Origin: Micromonospora sp. NBC_01813
GTDB lineage: Bacteria > Actinomycetota > Actinomycetes > Mycobacteriales > Micromonosporaceae
Reading direction: 5' to 3'
Assembly: GCF_035917335.1 (NCBI RefSeq)
Contig: NZ_CP109067.1
Location: 7,315,001 to 7,379,000 of the forward strand
Length of the DNA stretch: 64,000 nt
Shown: positions 42,087 to 53,388 of the stretch, piece by piece
Layout: each line of letters begins with the position of its first letter
Position numbering within the stretch: position 1 is the stretch's first letter
The notes under the pieces: model-generated
Databases searched by the model: none
What the model saw: only the letters and a program-made list of their open reading frames with translations
What the model was told of the DNA's origin: nothing
Program-made: the position numbers and the translations under genes

Positions 42087-43621
42087 CGGCCGGCCTCCTG
42101 TCCCTGCACCATGTGCTGCATCAGTCGTTCCTGGGTGGCGTCGGCCCGCTGAACCTCACCGGTGATCCGGCCGGCCGACAACGTGTAGATCCGGTCGCAG
42201 AGCCCGATCAGCTCGGGCAGCTCCGAGGAGATGACCAGGACCGCCGTGCCGGCGTCGGCGATCTGGTTGATGATCGAGTAGATCTCGAACTTGGCGCCGA
42301 CGTCGATGCCACGGGTCGGCTCGTCGAGGATCAGCACGTCCGGGTCGGTGAAGATCCACTTGGAGAGCACGACCTTCTGCTGGTTACCGCCGCTGAGTTT
42401 GCCGACGATGCTCGCCACCGTGGGTGCCTTGATGTTCATGCTGGCGCGGTACTCCTGGGCCACCCGGTGCTCGGCGCCTTCGTTGACCCAGCCGCGCCGG
42501 GCCAGCCGGCTCAGCCCGGCCGCCGACACGTTGCGCTGGATGTCCTCGATCAGGTTCAGGCCGTACCGCTTGCGGTCCTCGGTGGCGTACGCCAGTCGGT
42601 GGTCGATCGCGTCGCGGACCGACCGCAGTGTGACGGGCTCGCCCCGGACGTAGATCTGCCCGCTGATGTCGCGGCCGTACGCGCGGCCGAAGACGCTCAT
42701 CGCCAACTCGGTGCGCCCGGCACCCATCAACCCGGCCAGCCCGACGATCTCGCCCCGGTGCAGGGTCAGGTTCGCCCGGTCGACCACCACCCGGTCCCGA
42801 TCGGGGGAGTGCACCGTCCAGTCCTCGATCCGCAGCGCCTCGGCACCGATCTTCGGTGTGTGGGGCGGGAAGCGGTGCTCCATCGACCGGCCGACCATGC
42901 CCGAGATCAGCCGCTCCTCGGTGACCTCGTCGCGCGCCACGTCGAGGGTCTCGATCAGTTCGCCGTCGCGCAGGATGCTGATCGTGTCGGCGATGTCCAG
43001 GATCTCGTTGAGCTTGTGCGAGATGATCACACAGGTGATGCCGGCGTCGCGCAGCCCGCGCAGCAGGTCCAGCAGGTGCGCCGAGTCGTCGTCGTTGAGC
43101 GCCGCCGTCGGCTCGTCCAGGATCAGCAGCTTGACCTCTTTGGACAGCGCCTTCGCGATCTCCACGAGTTGCTGCTTGCCGACGCCGATCCCGGCGACCG
43201 GCACGGTCGGATTCTCCGCCAGGCCGACCCGGGCCAGCAGCCGGGCCGCCTGGTGGTTGGTGTGGTTCCAGTCGATCAGCCCACGCTTGGTCTGCTCGTT
43301 GCCGAGGAAGATGTTCTCGGCGATCGACAGCTGGGGGCAGAGCGCCAACTCCTGGTGGATGATGACGATGCCCCGGTGCTCGCTGTCGCGGATGCCGGCG
43401 AAGTGGCACGGCTGCCCGTCGAAGGCGACCTCTCCGGCGTACGACCCGTGCGGGTAGACGCCGGAGAGCACCTTCATCAGGGTCGACTTGCCGGCGCCGT
43501 TCTCGCCGCAGATGGCATGGATCTCGCCCCGGCGTACGCTCAGGTTCACGTCGTGCAGAGCGCGTACGCCGGGGAAGGTCTTGGTGATTCCCCGCATCTG
43601 CAGGATGGCGTCGGCGGTCAT
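42083..43621 (-). CDS. gguA: Multiple-monosaccharide ABC transporter ATP-binding protein
   Basis: This 512-residue protein has two fused ABC domains typical of carbohydrate CUT2 transporters. The first has Walker [17 protein letters not shown] near residue 40, signature [13 protein letters not shown] and Walker [12 protein letters not shown]. The second has [19 protein letters not shown] (the degenerate Walker A usual for this family), the signature [14 protein letters not shown] and [14 protein letters not shown]. It powers the GguB permease. Its start lies 7 bp downstream of the binding-protein stop. Confidence 0.93.
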   Translation of the reverse strand: MTADAILQMRGITKTFPGVRALHDVNLSVRRGEIHAICGENGAGKSTLMKVLSGVYPHGSYAGEVAFDGQPCHFAGIRDSEHRGIVIIHQELALCPQLSIAENIFLGNEQTKRGLIDWNHTNHQAARLLARVGLAENPTVPVAGIGVGKQQLVEIAKALSKEVKLLILDEPTAALNDDDSAHLLDLLRGLRDAGITCVIISHKLNEILDIADTISILRDGELIETLDVARDEVTEERLISGMVGRSMEHRFPPHTPKIGAEALRIEDWTVHSPDRDRVVVDRANLTLHRGEIVGLAGLMGAGRTELAMSVFGRAYGRDISGQIYVRGEPVTLRSVRDAIDHRLAYATEDRKRYGLNLIEDIQRNVSAAGLSRLARRGWVNEGAEHRVAQEYRASMNIKAPTVASIVGKLSGGNQQKVVLSKWIFTDPDVLILDEPTRGIDVGAKFEIYSIINQIADAGTAVLVISSELPELIGLCDRIYTLSAGRITGEVQRADATQERLMQHMVQGQEAGR

Positions 43622-43628
43622 GGTCTGC

Positions 43629-44771
43629 TCAGCCCAGCTGCTCGGCCGTGTAGTAGCCGCTGTCGATCAGCACCTCGTAGTTGCTCTTGTCGACGATCAC
43701 CGGCTCGAGCAGGTAGGACGGGACGACCTTCTCCCCGTTGTCGTAGTCGGTGGTGTTGTTGACCTCCGGCTCGCCACCGCTGAGGATCGCGTGCGCCATC
43801 TCGACCGTCTTGTCGGCCAGCTCCCGGGTGTCCTTGAAGATGGTCGAGTACTGCTCGTCGGCGAGGATCGACTTGACCGAACCCAGCTCGGCGTCCTGGC
43901 CGGTGACCACCGGGTAGGGCTGGCCGGCGGTGCCGTACCCGCTGCTCTTCAACGCCGACAGAATGCCGATGGAGAGCCCGTCGTACGGTGACAGCACCCC
44001 GTCGACGGTGACGCCGCCCTGGTAGGTCCGGGTGAGCACGTTCTCCATCCGCTGCTGGGCGGTGGCCGGGTCCCAGCGCAGGATGGCGACGGTGCTGAAG
44101 TCGGTCTGTCCGCTCTGCACGACCAGGGCGCCCGAGTCGATGTGCGGCTGCAGCACCGACATGGCGCCGTCGAAGAAGAACGTGGCGTTGTTGTCGTCGG
44201 GCGACCCGGCGAACAGCTCCACGTTGAACGGTCCGGTGGCCGTGCCGACGGAGCCGTCCGCGTTGAGCATGCCGAGTCCGACCAGCAGGGAGGTGGCCTG
44301 CTGTACGCCGACCTTGAAGTTGTCGAAGGTGGCGTAGTAGTCCACGTTGGGGCTGTTACGGATCAGCCGGTCGTAGGAGATGACCGGAATGTTCTGTTCG
44401 GCCGCCTGCTGCAGTTGGGTGGTGAGCGCCGTGCCGTCGATCGAGGCGACGATCAGCAGCCGGGCACCCCGGGTGATCTGGTTCTCGATCTGGTTGACCT
44501 GGGTCGGGATGTCGTTCTCGGCGTACTGGAGGTCGACCTGGTAGCCGAGACTCTCCAGGGCGGCCTTGACGTTGTCGCCGTCGCTGATCCAGCGCTCAGA
44601 TGAACGCGTCGGCATGGTGACGCCGACCAGGGCTCCCGCGGTGTCACCGCTGGTGCCCTGCTGGTCGACGGTCTTCTCGCTGGACCCGCAGGCGGTCAGG
44701 GCGGCGGTCAGCACGGTGGCCGCGCCGATCACGGCCAGCCGTCGGGTCATGGTGATGGTATGCAGTTCCAC
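43629..44771 (-). CDS. chvE: ChvE-type multiple-sugar-binding lipoprotein
   Basis: This 380-residue periplasmic-binding-fold lipoprotein has signal and lipobox [18 protein letters not shown], with the lipid-modified Cys28. The mature part has [20 protein letters not shown] and [20 protein letters not shown], the ChvE family features, with Trp and Asp/Arg residues expected to stack on pyranose sugars. ChvE proteins bind arabinose, xylose, galactose and glucose. GTG 44771 has GAGGGGAG upstream; ATG 44750 is an alternative with a very short signal. An operator-overlapped promoter lies at 44945-44972. Confidence 0.9.
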   Translation of the reverse strand: MELHTITMTRRLAVIGAATVLTAALTACGSSEKTVDQQGTSGDTAGALVGVTMPTRSSERWISDGDNVKAALESLGYQVDLQYAENDIPTQVNQIENQITRGARLLIVASIDGTALTTQLQQAAEQNIPVISYDRLIRNSPNVDYYATFDNFKVGVQQATSLLVGLGMLNADGSVGTATGPFNVELFAGSPDDNNATFFFDGAMSVLQPHIDSGALVVQSGQTDFSTVAILRWDPATAQQRMENVLTRTYQGGVTVDGVLSPYDGLSIGILSALKSSGYGTAGQPYPVVTGQDAELGSVKSILADEQYSTIFKDTRELADKTVEMAHAILSGGEPEVNNTTDYDNGEKVVPSYLLEPVIVDKSNYEVLIDSGYYTAEQLG

Positions 44772-44944
44772 GAGCGTCTCCCCTCAGGTGGGATGCCGCG
44801 CGAGCGGTCGTCGCGGGCGGGAGGTGCCGGGTTCGCAGGCCGCGGCCGAAGGTGCCGGTCGAGGCCCGGGGACGTGGCAGGCACGCGGACGGCATCGCCG
44901 ACCGCGTGGGATGTGTTGCCTGGTCGTTGGCGATGTGGACAGCA

Positions 44945-44972
44945 GTGTTATCGCTAACAAGATTACTGTCAA
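44945..44972 (-). promoter_or_regulatory. chvE operon promoter with LacI operator
   Basis: On the minus strand, TTGACA (44972-44967) and TAACAC (44950-44945) are 16 bp apart. The palindrome TGTTATCGCTAACA (44946-44959) covers the -10 box and half of the spacer, so a bound repressor would block RNA polymerase. Similar palindromes lie at 46739-46752 and, more weakly, at 46347 and 46503. Confidence 0.68.
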
Positions 44973-45168
44973 GGGCTTCTACGCAAGTTTGGTGAAATCC
45001 CCGCGAAACATCCACGAACCTGATTGGTTGGTCGGTTCGCGGGCTGCGGGGCATCGACGTGGGTGTAGTCGACGGTCGGGTGTCCCGGGTGGTTGTGGGG
45101 AGTCCGAGATGGACGAATGCTGGGCGGATGGAAATCGAGGGCGGGAACCCGTCGACCCGCCGGCGGGG
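44973..45168. other. Spacer between the LacI gene stop and the chvE promoter
   Basis: This 196 bp lies downstream of the LacI gene. A clear hairpin terminator was not found by eye, so LacI transcripts may read into the chvE operon. No further gene is seen. Confidence 0.3.
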
Positions 45169-46182
45169 TCAGTGTGGGGCGGCGACGCTGTCCCGGGGGA
45201 CCAGGGTCGGTTCGATGGTGTACCGCTCGTCGCTGCGCGAGCCGGACTCGATCTGTCGCAGCAGCAGGGCCAGGCTGGCCTTGGCCACCGCGTCGAAGTC
45301 GGGCCGCACGGTGGTCAGCGGCGGAGTGAAGTAGGCCGCCTCCGGCACGTCGTCGAAGCCGACGATGCTCACCTCGTCCGGCACCCGGCGGCCCCGTTCG
45401 CTGAGCGCCCGCAGGATGCCCAGCGCAAGGTGGTCGTTGGCGGCGAAGATGGCCGTGACGTCACGCATCCGGGCCAGCATCTGACCCGCCCGGTAGCCGG
45501 AGGCCGCGCTCCAGTCGGCGGGGACCAGCGGTGGGACCTCCGCGCCGGCGTCGCGCAGCGCTTCCTCCCAGCCGGCGATCCGTCCGGCGCTGTCGAACCA
45601 GTCCGCCGGGCCGGACACGTGCCAGACGGTGGAGTGGCCGGCGTCGAGCAGGCATCGGGTGGCCGCCCGGGCACCGGCGGCCTGGTCGACGGTGACCAGG
45701 GCGGTGTTGCGTTGCGGGTCGCCGTCGATCGTCACCAGCGGGACCCCGGCCGGCACCTGCTCCACGGCCTCGCCGGCCGAGACCACCGGGGCGATCACCA
45801 CCAGCCCGGCGACCCGCTGGTCGAGGTGGCGCTCCACCACCCCGGCGATCGACTGGCGGTCCAGGCTGCGGACGCTGCCGACGTTGACGGCGAAGCCGGC
45901 GGCGCCGGCGGCCTGTTCGAAGGCGGCCAGCAGCGAGGCGGGGCCGTAGAGGGTGGAGTTCTGGGCCACCACCCCGATCACCTGGGACTTTCCGGTCACC
46001 AGGGCCCGGGCGGCTCGGTTCGGGCGGTAGCCGAGCTCGGCGATGGCGGCACGGACCCGCAGCCGGGTCTGCTCCCGGACGTTCGGATGGCCGTTGAGCA
46101 CCCTGGAGACCGTCTGGTGGCTCACCCCGGCAAGTCGGGCCACGTCCGTCATCGCAGGTTCCCGGACGACTCTGCTGCTCAC
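45169..46182 (-). CDS. LacI-family regulator of the pentose transport and catabolism genes
   Basis: This 337-residue LacI protein has a helix-turn-helix (MTDVARLAGVSHQTVSRVLN, residues 11-30), the hinge helix YRPNRAARAL near residue 55 and a periplasmic-binding-like effector domain with IFAANDHLALGILRAL and VSIVGFDDVPEAAYFTPPLT. GTG 46182 has GAGGTGGG upstream; ATG 46152 is also possible. It sits between the chvE operon and the ytfQ-like/araBDA genes, and TGTTA-N4-TAACA palindromes lie before both, so it is their likely repressor, released by L-arabinose or a derived sugar. The effector is inferred, not shown. Confidence 0.9.
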   Translation of the reverse strand: MSSRVVREPAMTDVARLAGVSHQTVSRVLNGHPNVREQTRLRVRAAIAELGYRPNRAARALVTGKSQVIGVVAQNSTLYGPASLLAAFEQAAGAAGFAVNVGSVRSLDRQSIAGVVERHLDQRVAGLVVIAPVVSAGEAVEQVPAGVPLVTIDGDPQRNTALVTVDQAAGARAATRCLLDAGHSTVWHVSGPADWFDSAGRIAGWEEALRDAGAEVPPLVPADWSAASGYRAGQMLARMRDVTAIFAANDHLALGILRALSERGRRVPDEVSIVGFDDVPEAAYFTPPLTTVRPDFDAVAKASLALLLRQIESGSRSDERYTIEPTLVPRDSVAAPH

Positions 46183-46346
46183 GGTTGCCCACCTCAAGTC
46201 CGGCCGGGTCGTGCCGGCACTGCCGATGATCTTCCAGACCTGGCGGGGTGCCGGGTCGACGGAGCTGGACCGGCCGTGCGGCGGCCTGGGTGCCCATGCT
46301 GCCGGGACTAGTTGCGTCACCCGCGCGACAGCTCCGTCACCAGCGA

Positions 46347-46360
46347 GGTTAGCGGTCACC
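46347..46360. promoter_or_regulatory. Weak LacI-like site near the LacI gene start
   Basis: GGTTAGCGGTCACC keeps the GTTAGCG half of the TGTTANCGNTAACA pattern but diverges in the other half. At 165 bp upstream of the regulator start it could serve autoregulation. Confidence 0.3.
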
Positions 46361-46502
46361 CACCGCGAGATGCTATCGCCTACCACCGAGTCGGGGCATC
46401 TGCCGTGAACCGGAAGGTCTCCTCCGCTGTGACCAGGAAGGTCCGCTGCCCGGTCAGTCTCGGGGCGGCCGAGCGGATATCCTGGCCGGAGATGGCTGTC
46501 TA

Positions 46503-46516
46503 TGTTATCGCTCATC
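46503..46516. promoter_or_regulatory. Half-matching LacI-like site
   Basis: TGTTATCGCTCATC matches the first ten positions of the chvE-promoter site (TGTTATCGCT) and then diverges. It may be an auxiliary site. Confidence 0.3.
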
Positions 46517-46738
46517 TGTCGAGTTGGGTGCCTGCCGTGGACCTGGAAGGCGCTCCGCGCAACAGACCGGTAACGGCGACGATGCACCCCCTTGACGCGC
46601 TCGATGAGAACGGTAACACTCCTGAAACGCGGAGGTTGGCCCCCAGCCGCCGATGGGCTCCGCTCCAGCTTGGCCGCCTGGAGAGGGCCGTAAGGGCCGA
46701 AGGTCCTGAAGCACCACAAGGTCTTCGGTCAGCCCCAA

Positions 46739-46752
46739 AGTTAACGCTAACA
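46739..46752. promoter_or_regulatory. LacI operator of the ytfQ-like/ara operon
   Basis: AGTTAACGCTAACA matches the chvE-promoter palindrome at 12 of 14 positions and keeps both GTTA and TAAC arms around the central CG. It lies about 90 bp before the GTG of the sugar-binding gene. Confidence 0.62.
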
Positions 46753-46841
46753 ATCGGTCCGCCCGATCCCCCGGGATCGTTTCGACCGCCCGGCCGTCCG
46801 GCCAACCGGCGGATGGCATCGGCCTCAGCGGGAGGTATGCA

Positions 46842-47819
46842 GTGCTCAGACGTATTTCCGCCGTGATGTTCGCGGCGATGATGGTGGCGACCACCGCCGC
46901 GTGCGGTGACTCCGGTAGCGATGGCGGCGGGAGCGGCAGCGACAAGATCGTCCTCGGCTTCTCCCAGGTCGGTGCCGAAAGCGGCTGGCGTACGGCGAAC
47001 ACCAAGTCGGTCCGGGATTCCGCTGCGGAGGCCGGGATCGAGCTGAAGTTCGCCGACGCGCAGCAGAAGCAGGAAAACCAGATCAAGGCGATCCGCAACT
47101 TCATCGCCCAGCGGGTCGACGTGATCGCGTTCTCGCCGGTGGTCGAGTCCGGCTGGGACACGGTGCTCAAGGAGGCCAAGGACGCCGAGATCCCGGTGAT
47201 CCTGACCGACCGCGCCGTCGACTCGGCCGACGACACCCTGTACGAGACCTTCATCGGCTCCGACTTCGTCCTGGAGGGCAAGCTCTCCGGTGAGTGGCTG
47301 GTCGAGGAGTTCGCCGACGAGGCCGGCCCGGTCCGCATCGTCGAACTGCAGGGGACCACCGGTTCGGCGCCGGCCAACGACCGCAAGCAGGGCTTCGGTG
47401 AGGTGATCGCGGCCGACCCCAAGTTCGAGATCATCGCCTCGCAGACCGGCGAGTTCACCCGGGCCAAGGGCAAGGAGGTCATGGAGGCCTTCCTGCAGGC
47501 GCACCAGGACATCGACGTGCTCTTCGCGCACAACGACGACATGGGTCTCGGCGCGATCGAGGCGATCGAGGCCGCTGGTCTGGTGCCCGGCCAGGACATC
47601 ACGATCATCACCATCGACGCCGTGCGCGACGGCATGCAGGCGCTTGCCGACGGCAAGATCAACTTCATCGCGGAGTGCAGCCCGTTGCTCGGGCCACAGC
47701 TGATGGAGCTGGTCGAGAAGGTGCACGCCGGTGAGACGGTGGAAAAGCGGGTCGTCACCGAGGAGACCACCTTCACCCAGGAACAGGCAAAGGAAGCTCT
47801 GCCCACCCGGGAGTACTGA
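46842..47819 (+). CDS. YtfQ-like sugar ABC transporter substrate-binding lipoprotein
   Basis: This 325-residue lipoprotein has a signal with lipobox AAMMVATTAAC (Cys21) and a sugar-binding fold like YtfQ: VLGFSQVGAESGWRTANTKS near residue 38, then VDVIAFSPVVESGWDTVL, QGFGEVIAADPKFEIIASQ and LFAHNDDMGLGAIEAIEAAG. E. coli YtfQ binds furanose sugars (galactofuranose and arabinofuranose). With araBDA downstream, arabinose is the likely substrate here. GTG 46842 has GGGAGG at good spacing. A strong hairpin follows the stop and probably stabilises this message. Confidence 0.9.
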   Translation: MLRRISAVMFAAMMVATTAACGDSGSDGGGSGSDKIVLGFSQVGAESGWRTANTKSVRDSAAEAGIELKFADAQQKQENQIKAIRNFIAQRVDVIAFSPVVESGWDTVLKEAKDAEIPVILTDRAVDSADDTLYETFIGSDFVLEGKLSGEWLVEEFADEAGPVRIVELQGTTGSAPANDRKQGFGEVIAADPKFEIIASQTGEFTRAKGKEVMEAFLQAHQDIDVLFAHNDDMGLGAIEAIEAAGLVPGQDITIITIDAVRDGMQALADGKINFIAECSPLLGPQLMELVEKVHAGETVEKRVVTEETTFTQEQAKEALPTREY

Positions 47820-47825
47820 TCCCGA

Positions 47826-47864
47826 CCGTGGCCCTGCCCGGCGTCGCGCCGGGCAGGGCCACGG
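47826..47864 (+). terminator. Intra-operon hairpin after the binding-protein gene
   Basis: A perfect 18-bp inverted repeat (47826-47843 and 47847-47864; arm starts CCGTGGCCCTGCCC) with a TCG loop lies 6 bp past the stop. It probably acts as a partial terminator or mRNA-end stabiliser, so that binding protein exceeds the membrane parts, as for other sugar transport operons. Confidence 0.75.
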
Positions 47865-47929
47865 ACGGTGTTCCCACCGGCACCCGAGCTGCGCCGGGCC
47901 GGCGGCAGCCACAGCAGTGAGAGGTTCAG

Positions 47930-49452
<1,523 letters not shown>

Positions 49453-49456
<4 letters not shown>

Positions 49457-50643
49457 GCGACGCCCGCCGACAACTGACCGCGCTTGGCAAGCAGCGGCTG
49501 TTCTGGCCGGTGCTGATCCTGGCGGCCCTGCTGCTCAGCAACCTGTTCTTCACCCCGGGCTTCTTCTCGATCGAGATGCGCAACGGCCATCTGTACGGCT
49601 CGCTGATCGACATCCTGCGGGCCAGCACCCCGCTGATCCTGGTCGCGGTCGGGATGACCGTGGTCATCGCCACCGGCGGGATCGACCTGTCGGTCGGGTC
49701 GGTCATGGCCATCTCCGGTGCGATCGCCTGCCTGCACATCAGCGGCCTGACCGACCAGAACAGCGTCGCCGGAATGTTCCTGGCGGTCGCCATGGCGCTC
49801 GGGTTGTCGCTGCTGCTCGGCCTCTGGAACGGCGCACTCGTCTCGCTGATCGGCATCCAGCCGATCATCGCCACGCTGATCCTGATGGTCGCCGGTCGCG
49901 GACTGGCACAGCTGATCACCGACGGGCAGATCATCAACGTCAACTCCGCGCCGTACAAGGTGATCGGGGCCGGCTACGCGCTCACCCTGCCGGTCTCGGT
50001 GCTCATCGTCGCCGGGGTCGTCACCGCCGCCGCGTTGCTGATCCGGCGCAGCGCGCTGGGCATGCTGGTCGAGTCCGTCGGTGGGAACCCGACCGCCAGC
50101 CGGCTGGCCGGCATCCGCGCCCGGCAACTGGTGATCCTGGCGTACGTCTTCACCGGGCTCTGCGCCGGCATCGCCGGCCTGATCTTCAGCTCCAACGTCT
50201 CCAGCGCCGACGGCAACAACGCCGGCAACCTGATCGAACTCGACGCGATCCTCGCCGTCGTCATCGGCGGCACCGCGCTGACCGGCGGCCGGTTCTCCCT
50301 CGCCGGTAGCGTCCTCGGCGCGGTGATCATCAAGTCGCTGGACATCACCATCTACACCATCGGCATCCCCAGCGAGGCGACGCTGCTGTTCAAGGCGCTC
50401 GTGGTGATCGTGCTCTGCCTGGCCCAGTCGTCGGCCTTCCGCGCCCGGATCTCCGGCCTCGGTCGAGGCGGTGCCGGCCGGGGCGGGCCGCCCCGGCCAC
50501 CCGGATCCCCACCCGGGCAGCGCAGTGGCGAATCCACCGGCGACTCGACCGGTGACGGCCCCACCGGTGACGGCCAACCACGGCAGGCCGGACCGGCGGC
50601 ACAGACAGCGGCGGGACAGACAGCGGCGGAGGCACCGGCATGA
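49453..50643 (+). CDS. YtfT-like sugar ABC transporter permease
   Basis: This 396-residue permease has about nine helices, with the CUT2 signatures [40 protein letters not shown] and ELDAILAVVIGGTALTGG. The C-terminal 60 residues are a Gly/Pro/Ser/Thr and Gln/Ala-rich tail not found in typical YtfT proteins (about 330 residues). It overlaps the ATPase (ATGA) and the second permease (ATGA). The transporter uses two different permeases, as in the YtfQRT-YjfF system. Confidence 0.92.
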
Positions 50644-51662
50644 TCGACGTCAGCGACCCCCGGCAGCAGACCGCGGCCGTGCCGATGGCCACTGCCCGCA
50701 CCCGGCGCTACTGGCCGCAGCAACGGCACCTGCCGGTCGCGGCCACCCTCACCCTGCTGGCCACCATGTACGGGCTCGGCGCGCTCAACTACACCGGGTT
50801 CTCCCAGCCGCAGATCGTGCTGAACGTCTTCGTCGACAACGCCTTCCTGCTGGTCGTCGCCGTCGGCATGACCTTCGTCATCCTCACCGGTGGGATCGAC
50901 CTGTCGGTCGGCGCCGTGGTCGCGTTGACCACGGTCTGCGCCGCCGTACTGCTGCGCGCGGGCTGGCCGGCCGAGGTGGTCCTGCCGTTGGTGCTGCTGA
51001 TCGGCACCACGATCGGCCTGCTGATGGGCCTGATCATCCACTTCTTCGACATCCAGCCGTTCATCGCGACGCTGGCCGGGATGTTCTTCGCCCGGGGGCT
51101 CTGCCACCTGATCACCAGCGACTCGATCCCGATCACCGACGCGTTCTGGACCACGGCGGCGCAACACCGGATCCGCTTCGGCGACGGCTACTTCATCTCG
51201 GTCAGCGTGGTCATCGCGCTCGTCGTGGTGCTGATCGCGGCGTACGTGCTGGCCTACACGCCCTTCGGGCGCAAGGTGTACGCCATCGGCGGCAACCCCC
51301 AGTCGGCGTTGCTGATGGGCCTGCCGGTCGGGCGTACCCGGATCGCCGTCTACACCATCAGCGGGTTCTGCGCGGCGCTCGGCGGGGTGCTGCTCAGCTT
51401 CTACATGCTCTCCGGCTACAGCCTGCACGCCCAGGGCATGGAGTTGGACGCGATCGCCGCGGTGGTGATCGGCGGCACGCTGCTGACCGGCGGATCGGGG
51501 TACCTGTTCGGCACCGTCCTGGGCGTCGGGGTGCTCGGTCTCATCCAGACGATCATCGCCTTCCAGGGGGACCTGAGTTCCTGGTGGACGAAGATCGTCA
51601 TCGGGGCGCTGTTGTTCGCCTTCATCATCCTGCAACGTCTGGTGACCCGGCGGCGCGGATGA
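50640..51662 (+). CDS. YjfF-like sugar ABC transporter permease
   Basis: This 340-residue permease has about nine helices and the pattern VILTGGIDLSVGAVVALTTV, then YAIGGNPQSALLMGLPVGRT and ELDAIAAVVIGGTLLTGGSG. It is a second, distinct subunit paired with the upstream YtfT-like protein. Its stop is followed 43 bp later by araB, so transport and catabolism are probably in one operon. Confidence 0.92.
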   Translation: MIDVSDPRQQTAAVPMATARTRRYWPQQRHLPVAATLTLLATMYGLGALNYTGFSQPQIVLNVFVDNAFLLVVAVGMTFVILTGGIDLSVGAVVALTTVCAAVLLRAGWPAEVVLPLVLLIGTTIGLLMGLIIHFFDIQPFIATLAGMFFARGLCHLITSDSIPITDAFWTTAAQHRIRFGDGYFISVSVVIALVVVLIAAYVLAYTPFGRKVYAIGGNPQSALLMGLPVGRTRIAVYTISGFCAALGGVLLSFYMLSGYSLHAQGMELDAIAAVVIGGTLLTGGSGYLFGTVLGVGVLGLIQTIIAFQGDLSSWWTKIVIGALLFAFIILQRLVTRRRG

Positions 51663-51705
51663 CTTGCCATAGTGGTCTGACAGGACTCCACCGCAGGGAG
51701 AACGG

Positions 51706-53388
51706 GTGAACACCGACCAGTACACCATCGGCGTCGACTACGGCACGCTGTCCGGACGGGCCGTCGTGGTCCGGGTCGCAGACGGCGCCGAACTCGGCTC
51801 GGCGGTCCACGAGTACCGCAACGCCGTCATCGACCGGACGCTGCCGTCGAGCGGCAAACCGCTGCCGCCGGACTGGGCGCTGCAGGATCCGCAGGACTAC
51901 CGCGACGTGCTGCGGTACGCCGTACCGGCCGCGCTCGCCGAGGCCGGCGTCGACCCGGCGCGGGTGATCGGGATCGCCACCGACTTCACCGCCTGCACGG
52001 TGCTGCCGGTCCGCGCCGACGGCACCCCGCTGTGCCAACTCCCCGACCTGGCCGACCGGCCACACGCCTGGCCGAAACTGTGGAAGCACCACTCGGCGCA
52101 GCCGCAGGCCGACCGGATCAACGCCTTGGCGCACGAGCGCGGTGAGCCGTGGATCGGCCGTTACGGCGGCCGGATCTCCGCCGAGTGGCAGTTCGCCAAG
52201 GCGCTGCAGCTGCTGGAGGAGGATCCGGAGGTCTACGCCCGCACCGAGCGGTGGATCGAGGCCGCCGACTGGATCGTCTGGCAGCTGTGCGGCGTCGAGA
52301 CCCGCAACGCCTGCACCGCCGGCTACAAGGGCATCTTCCAGGACGGCAGCTACCCCGACCCGGCGTACCTCGCGGCGCTGCATCCGGACTTCGCCGACTT
52401 CGCGCAGACCCGGCTGGCGCACCCGATCCTGCCGCTGGGCGCGCGGGCCGGCGGGCTCACCGCCGAGGCCGCCGGCTGGACCGGGCTGCCGGTCGGCATC
52501 GCGGTCGCCGCCGGCAACGTCGACGCGCACGTCACCCCACCAGCCGCGCGGGCGGTCGCCCCCGGCCAGCTGCTCGCCGTGATGGGCACCTCCACCTGCC
52601 ACGTGATGAACGGCACCGAGCTGGTCGAGGTACCCGGCATCTGCGGCGTCGTCGACGGTGGCATCACCGCCGGGGCGTACGGCTACGAGGCGGGCCAGTC
52701 CGGCGTCGGTGACATCTTCGCCTGGCTGGTCGACAACGGGGTGCCGCCGGCGGTGCACGACGAGGCCGCCCGGCTCGGCCTGAGCGTGCACGAGCTGCTC
52801 ACCCGCCAGGCCGCCGACCAGCCGGTCGGTGGGCACGGCCTGGTGGCCCTGGACTGGCACAGCGGCAACCGGTCCGTCCTGGTCGACCACCATCTGTCCG
52901 GGGTGATCGTCGGGCTGACCCTGGCCACCCGGCCGGACGAGATCTACCGGGCGTTGATCGAGGCCACCGCGTTCGGCACCCGCACCATCGTGGAGACGTT
53001 CGAACGCGCCGGCCTGCCGGTCACCGAGTTCGTCGTCGCCGGCGGGCTCAAGCGCAACAAACTGATCATGCAGATCTACGCCGACGTGCTGCGCCGGCCG
53101 GTCAGCGTGGCCAGCTCGGAGCAGGCGCCGGCGCTCGGCTCGGCGATCCACGCGGCGGTCGCCGCCGGTGCGTACCCGGACGTGGTCACCGCCGCCGAGT
53201 CGATGGGCGCGGTGGAGACCGCCGTCTACCAGCCGGACGCGGATCGGGCCGCCGGCTACGACCGGCTGTACGCCGAGTACCAGTTGCTGCACGACCACTT
53301 CGGCACCGGCGCCGACAAGGCGATGCACCGGCTGCGGGACATCCGCAACGCCGCACTCGCCCGCTCCGACCGGGAGGTTTCCGCGTAA
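51706..53388 (+). CDS. araB: Ribulokinase
   Basis: This 560-residue FGGY kinase phosphorylates L-ribulose to L-ribulose 5-phosphate. The N-terminus TIGVDYGTLSGRAVVV and the ATP-binding MGTSTCHVMNG and VAGGLKRNKLIMQIYADVL are typical of AraB. GTG 51706 follows GGGAGAACGG. The TAA stop overlaps the araD start (TAATG). Order araB-araD-araA is common in Gram-positive arabinose operons. Confidence 0.95.
   Translation: MNTDQYTIGVDYGTLSGRAVVVRVADGAELGSAVHEYRNAVIDRTLPSSGKPLPPDWALQDPQDYRDVLRYAVPAALAEAGVDPARVIGIATDFTACTVLPVRADGTPLCQLPDLADRPHAWPKLWKHHSAQPQADRINALAHERGEPWIGRYGGRISAEWQFAKALQLLEEDPEVYARTERWIEAADWIVWQLCGVETRNACTAGYKGIFQDGSYPDPAYLAALHPDFADFAQTRLAHPILPLGARAGGLTAEAAGWTGLPVGIAVAAGNVDAHVTPPAARAVAPGQLLAVMGTSTCHVMNGTELVEVPGICGVVDGGITAGAYGYEAGQSGVGDIFAWLVDNGVPPAVHDEAARLGLSVHELLTRQAADQPVGGHGLVALDWHSGNRSVLVDHHLSGVIVGLTLATRPDEIYRALIEATAFGTRTIVETFERAGLPVTEFVVAGGLKRNKLIMQIYADVLRRPVSVASSEQAPALGSAIHAAVAAGAYPDVVTAAESMGAVETAVYQPDADRAAGYDRLYAEYQLLHDHFGTGADKAMHRLRDIRNAALARSDREVSA

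Larger units (their letters stand above)
46183..46841. promoter_or_regulatory. Divergent control region between the LacI gene and the sugar-binding gene
   Basis: This 659 bp has no convincing gene. It contains three LacI-like sites at 46347-46360, 46503-46516 and 46739-46752, plus the ribosome binding site GGGAGG just before GTG 46842. A long leader is suggested by the distance from the last site to the start codon (about 90 bp). Confidence 0.5.

Noticed and set aside
46312-46866. 184-codon rightward frame in the LacI/ytfQ-like control region
   Set aside because: It covers the operators and the start of the sugar-binding gene in another frame, and its product is Arg/Pro-rich without a family pattern. 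It has no credible ribosome binding site.
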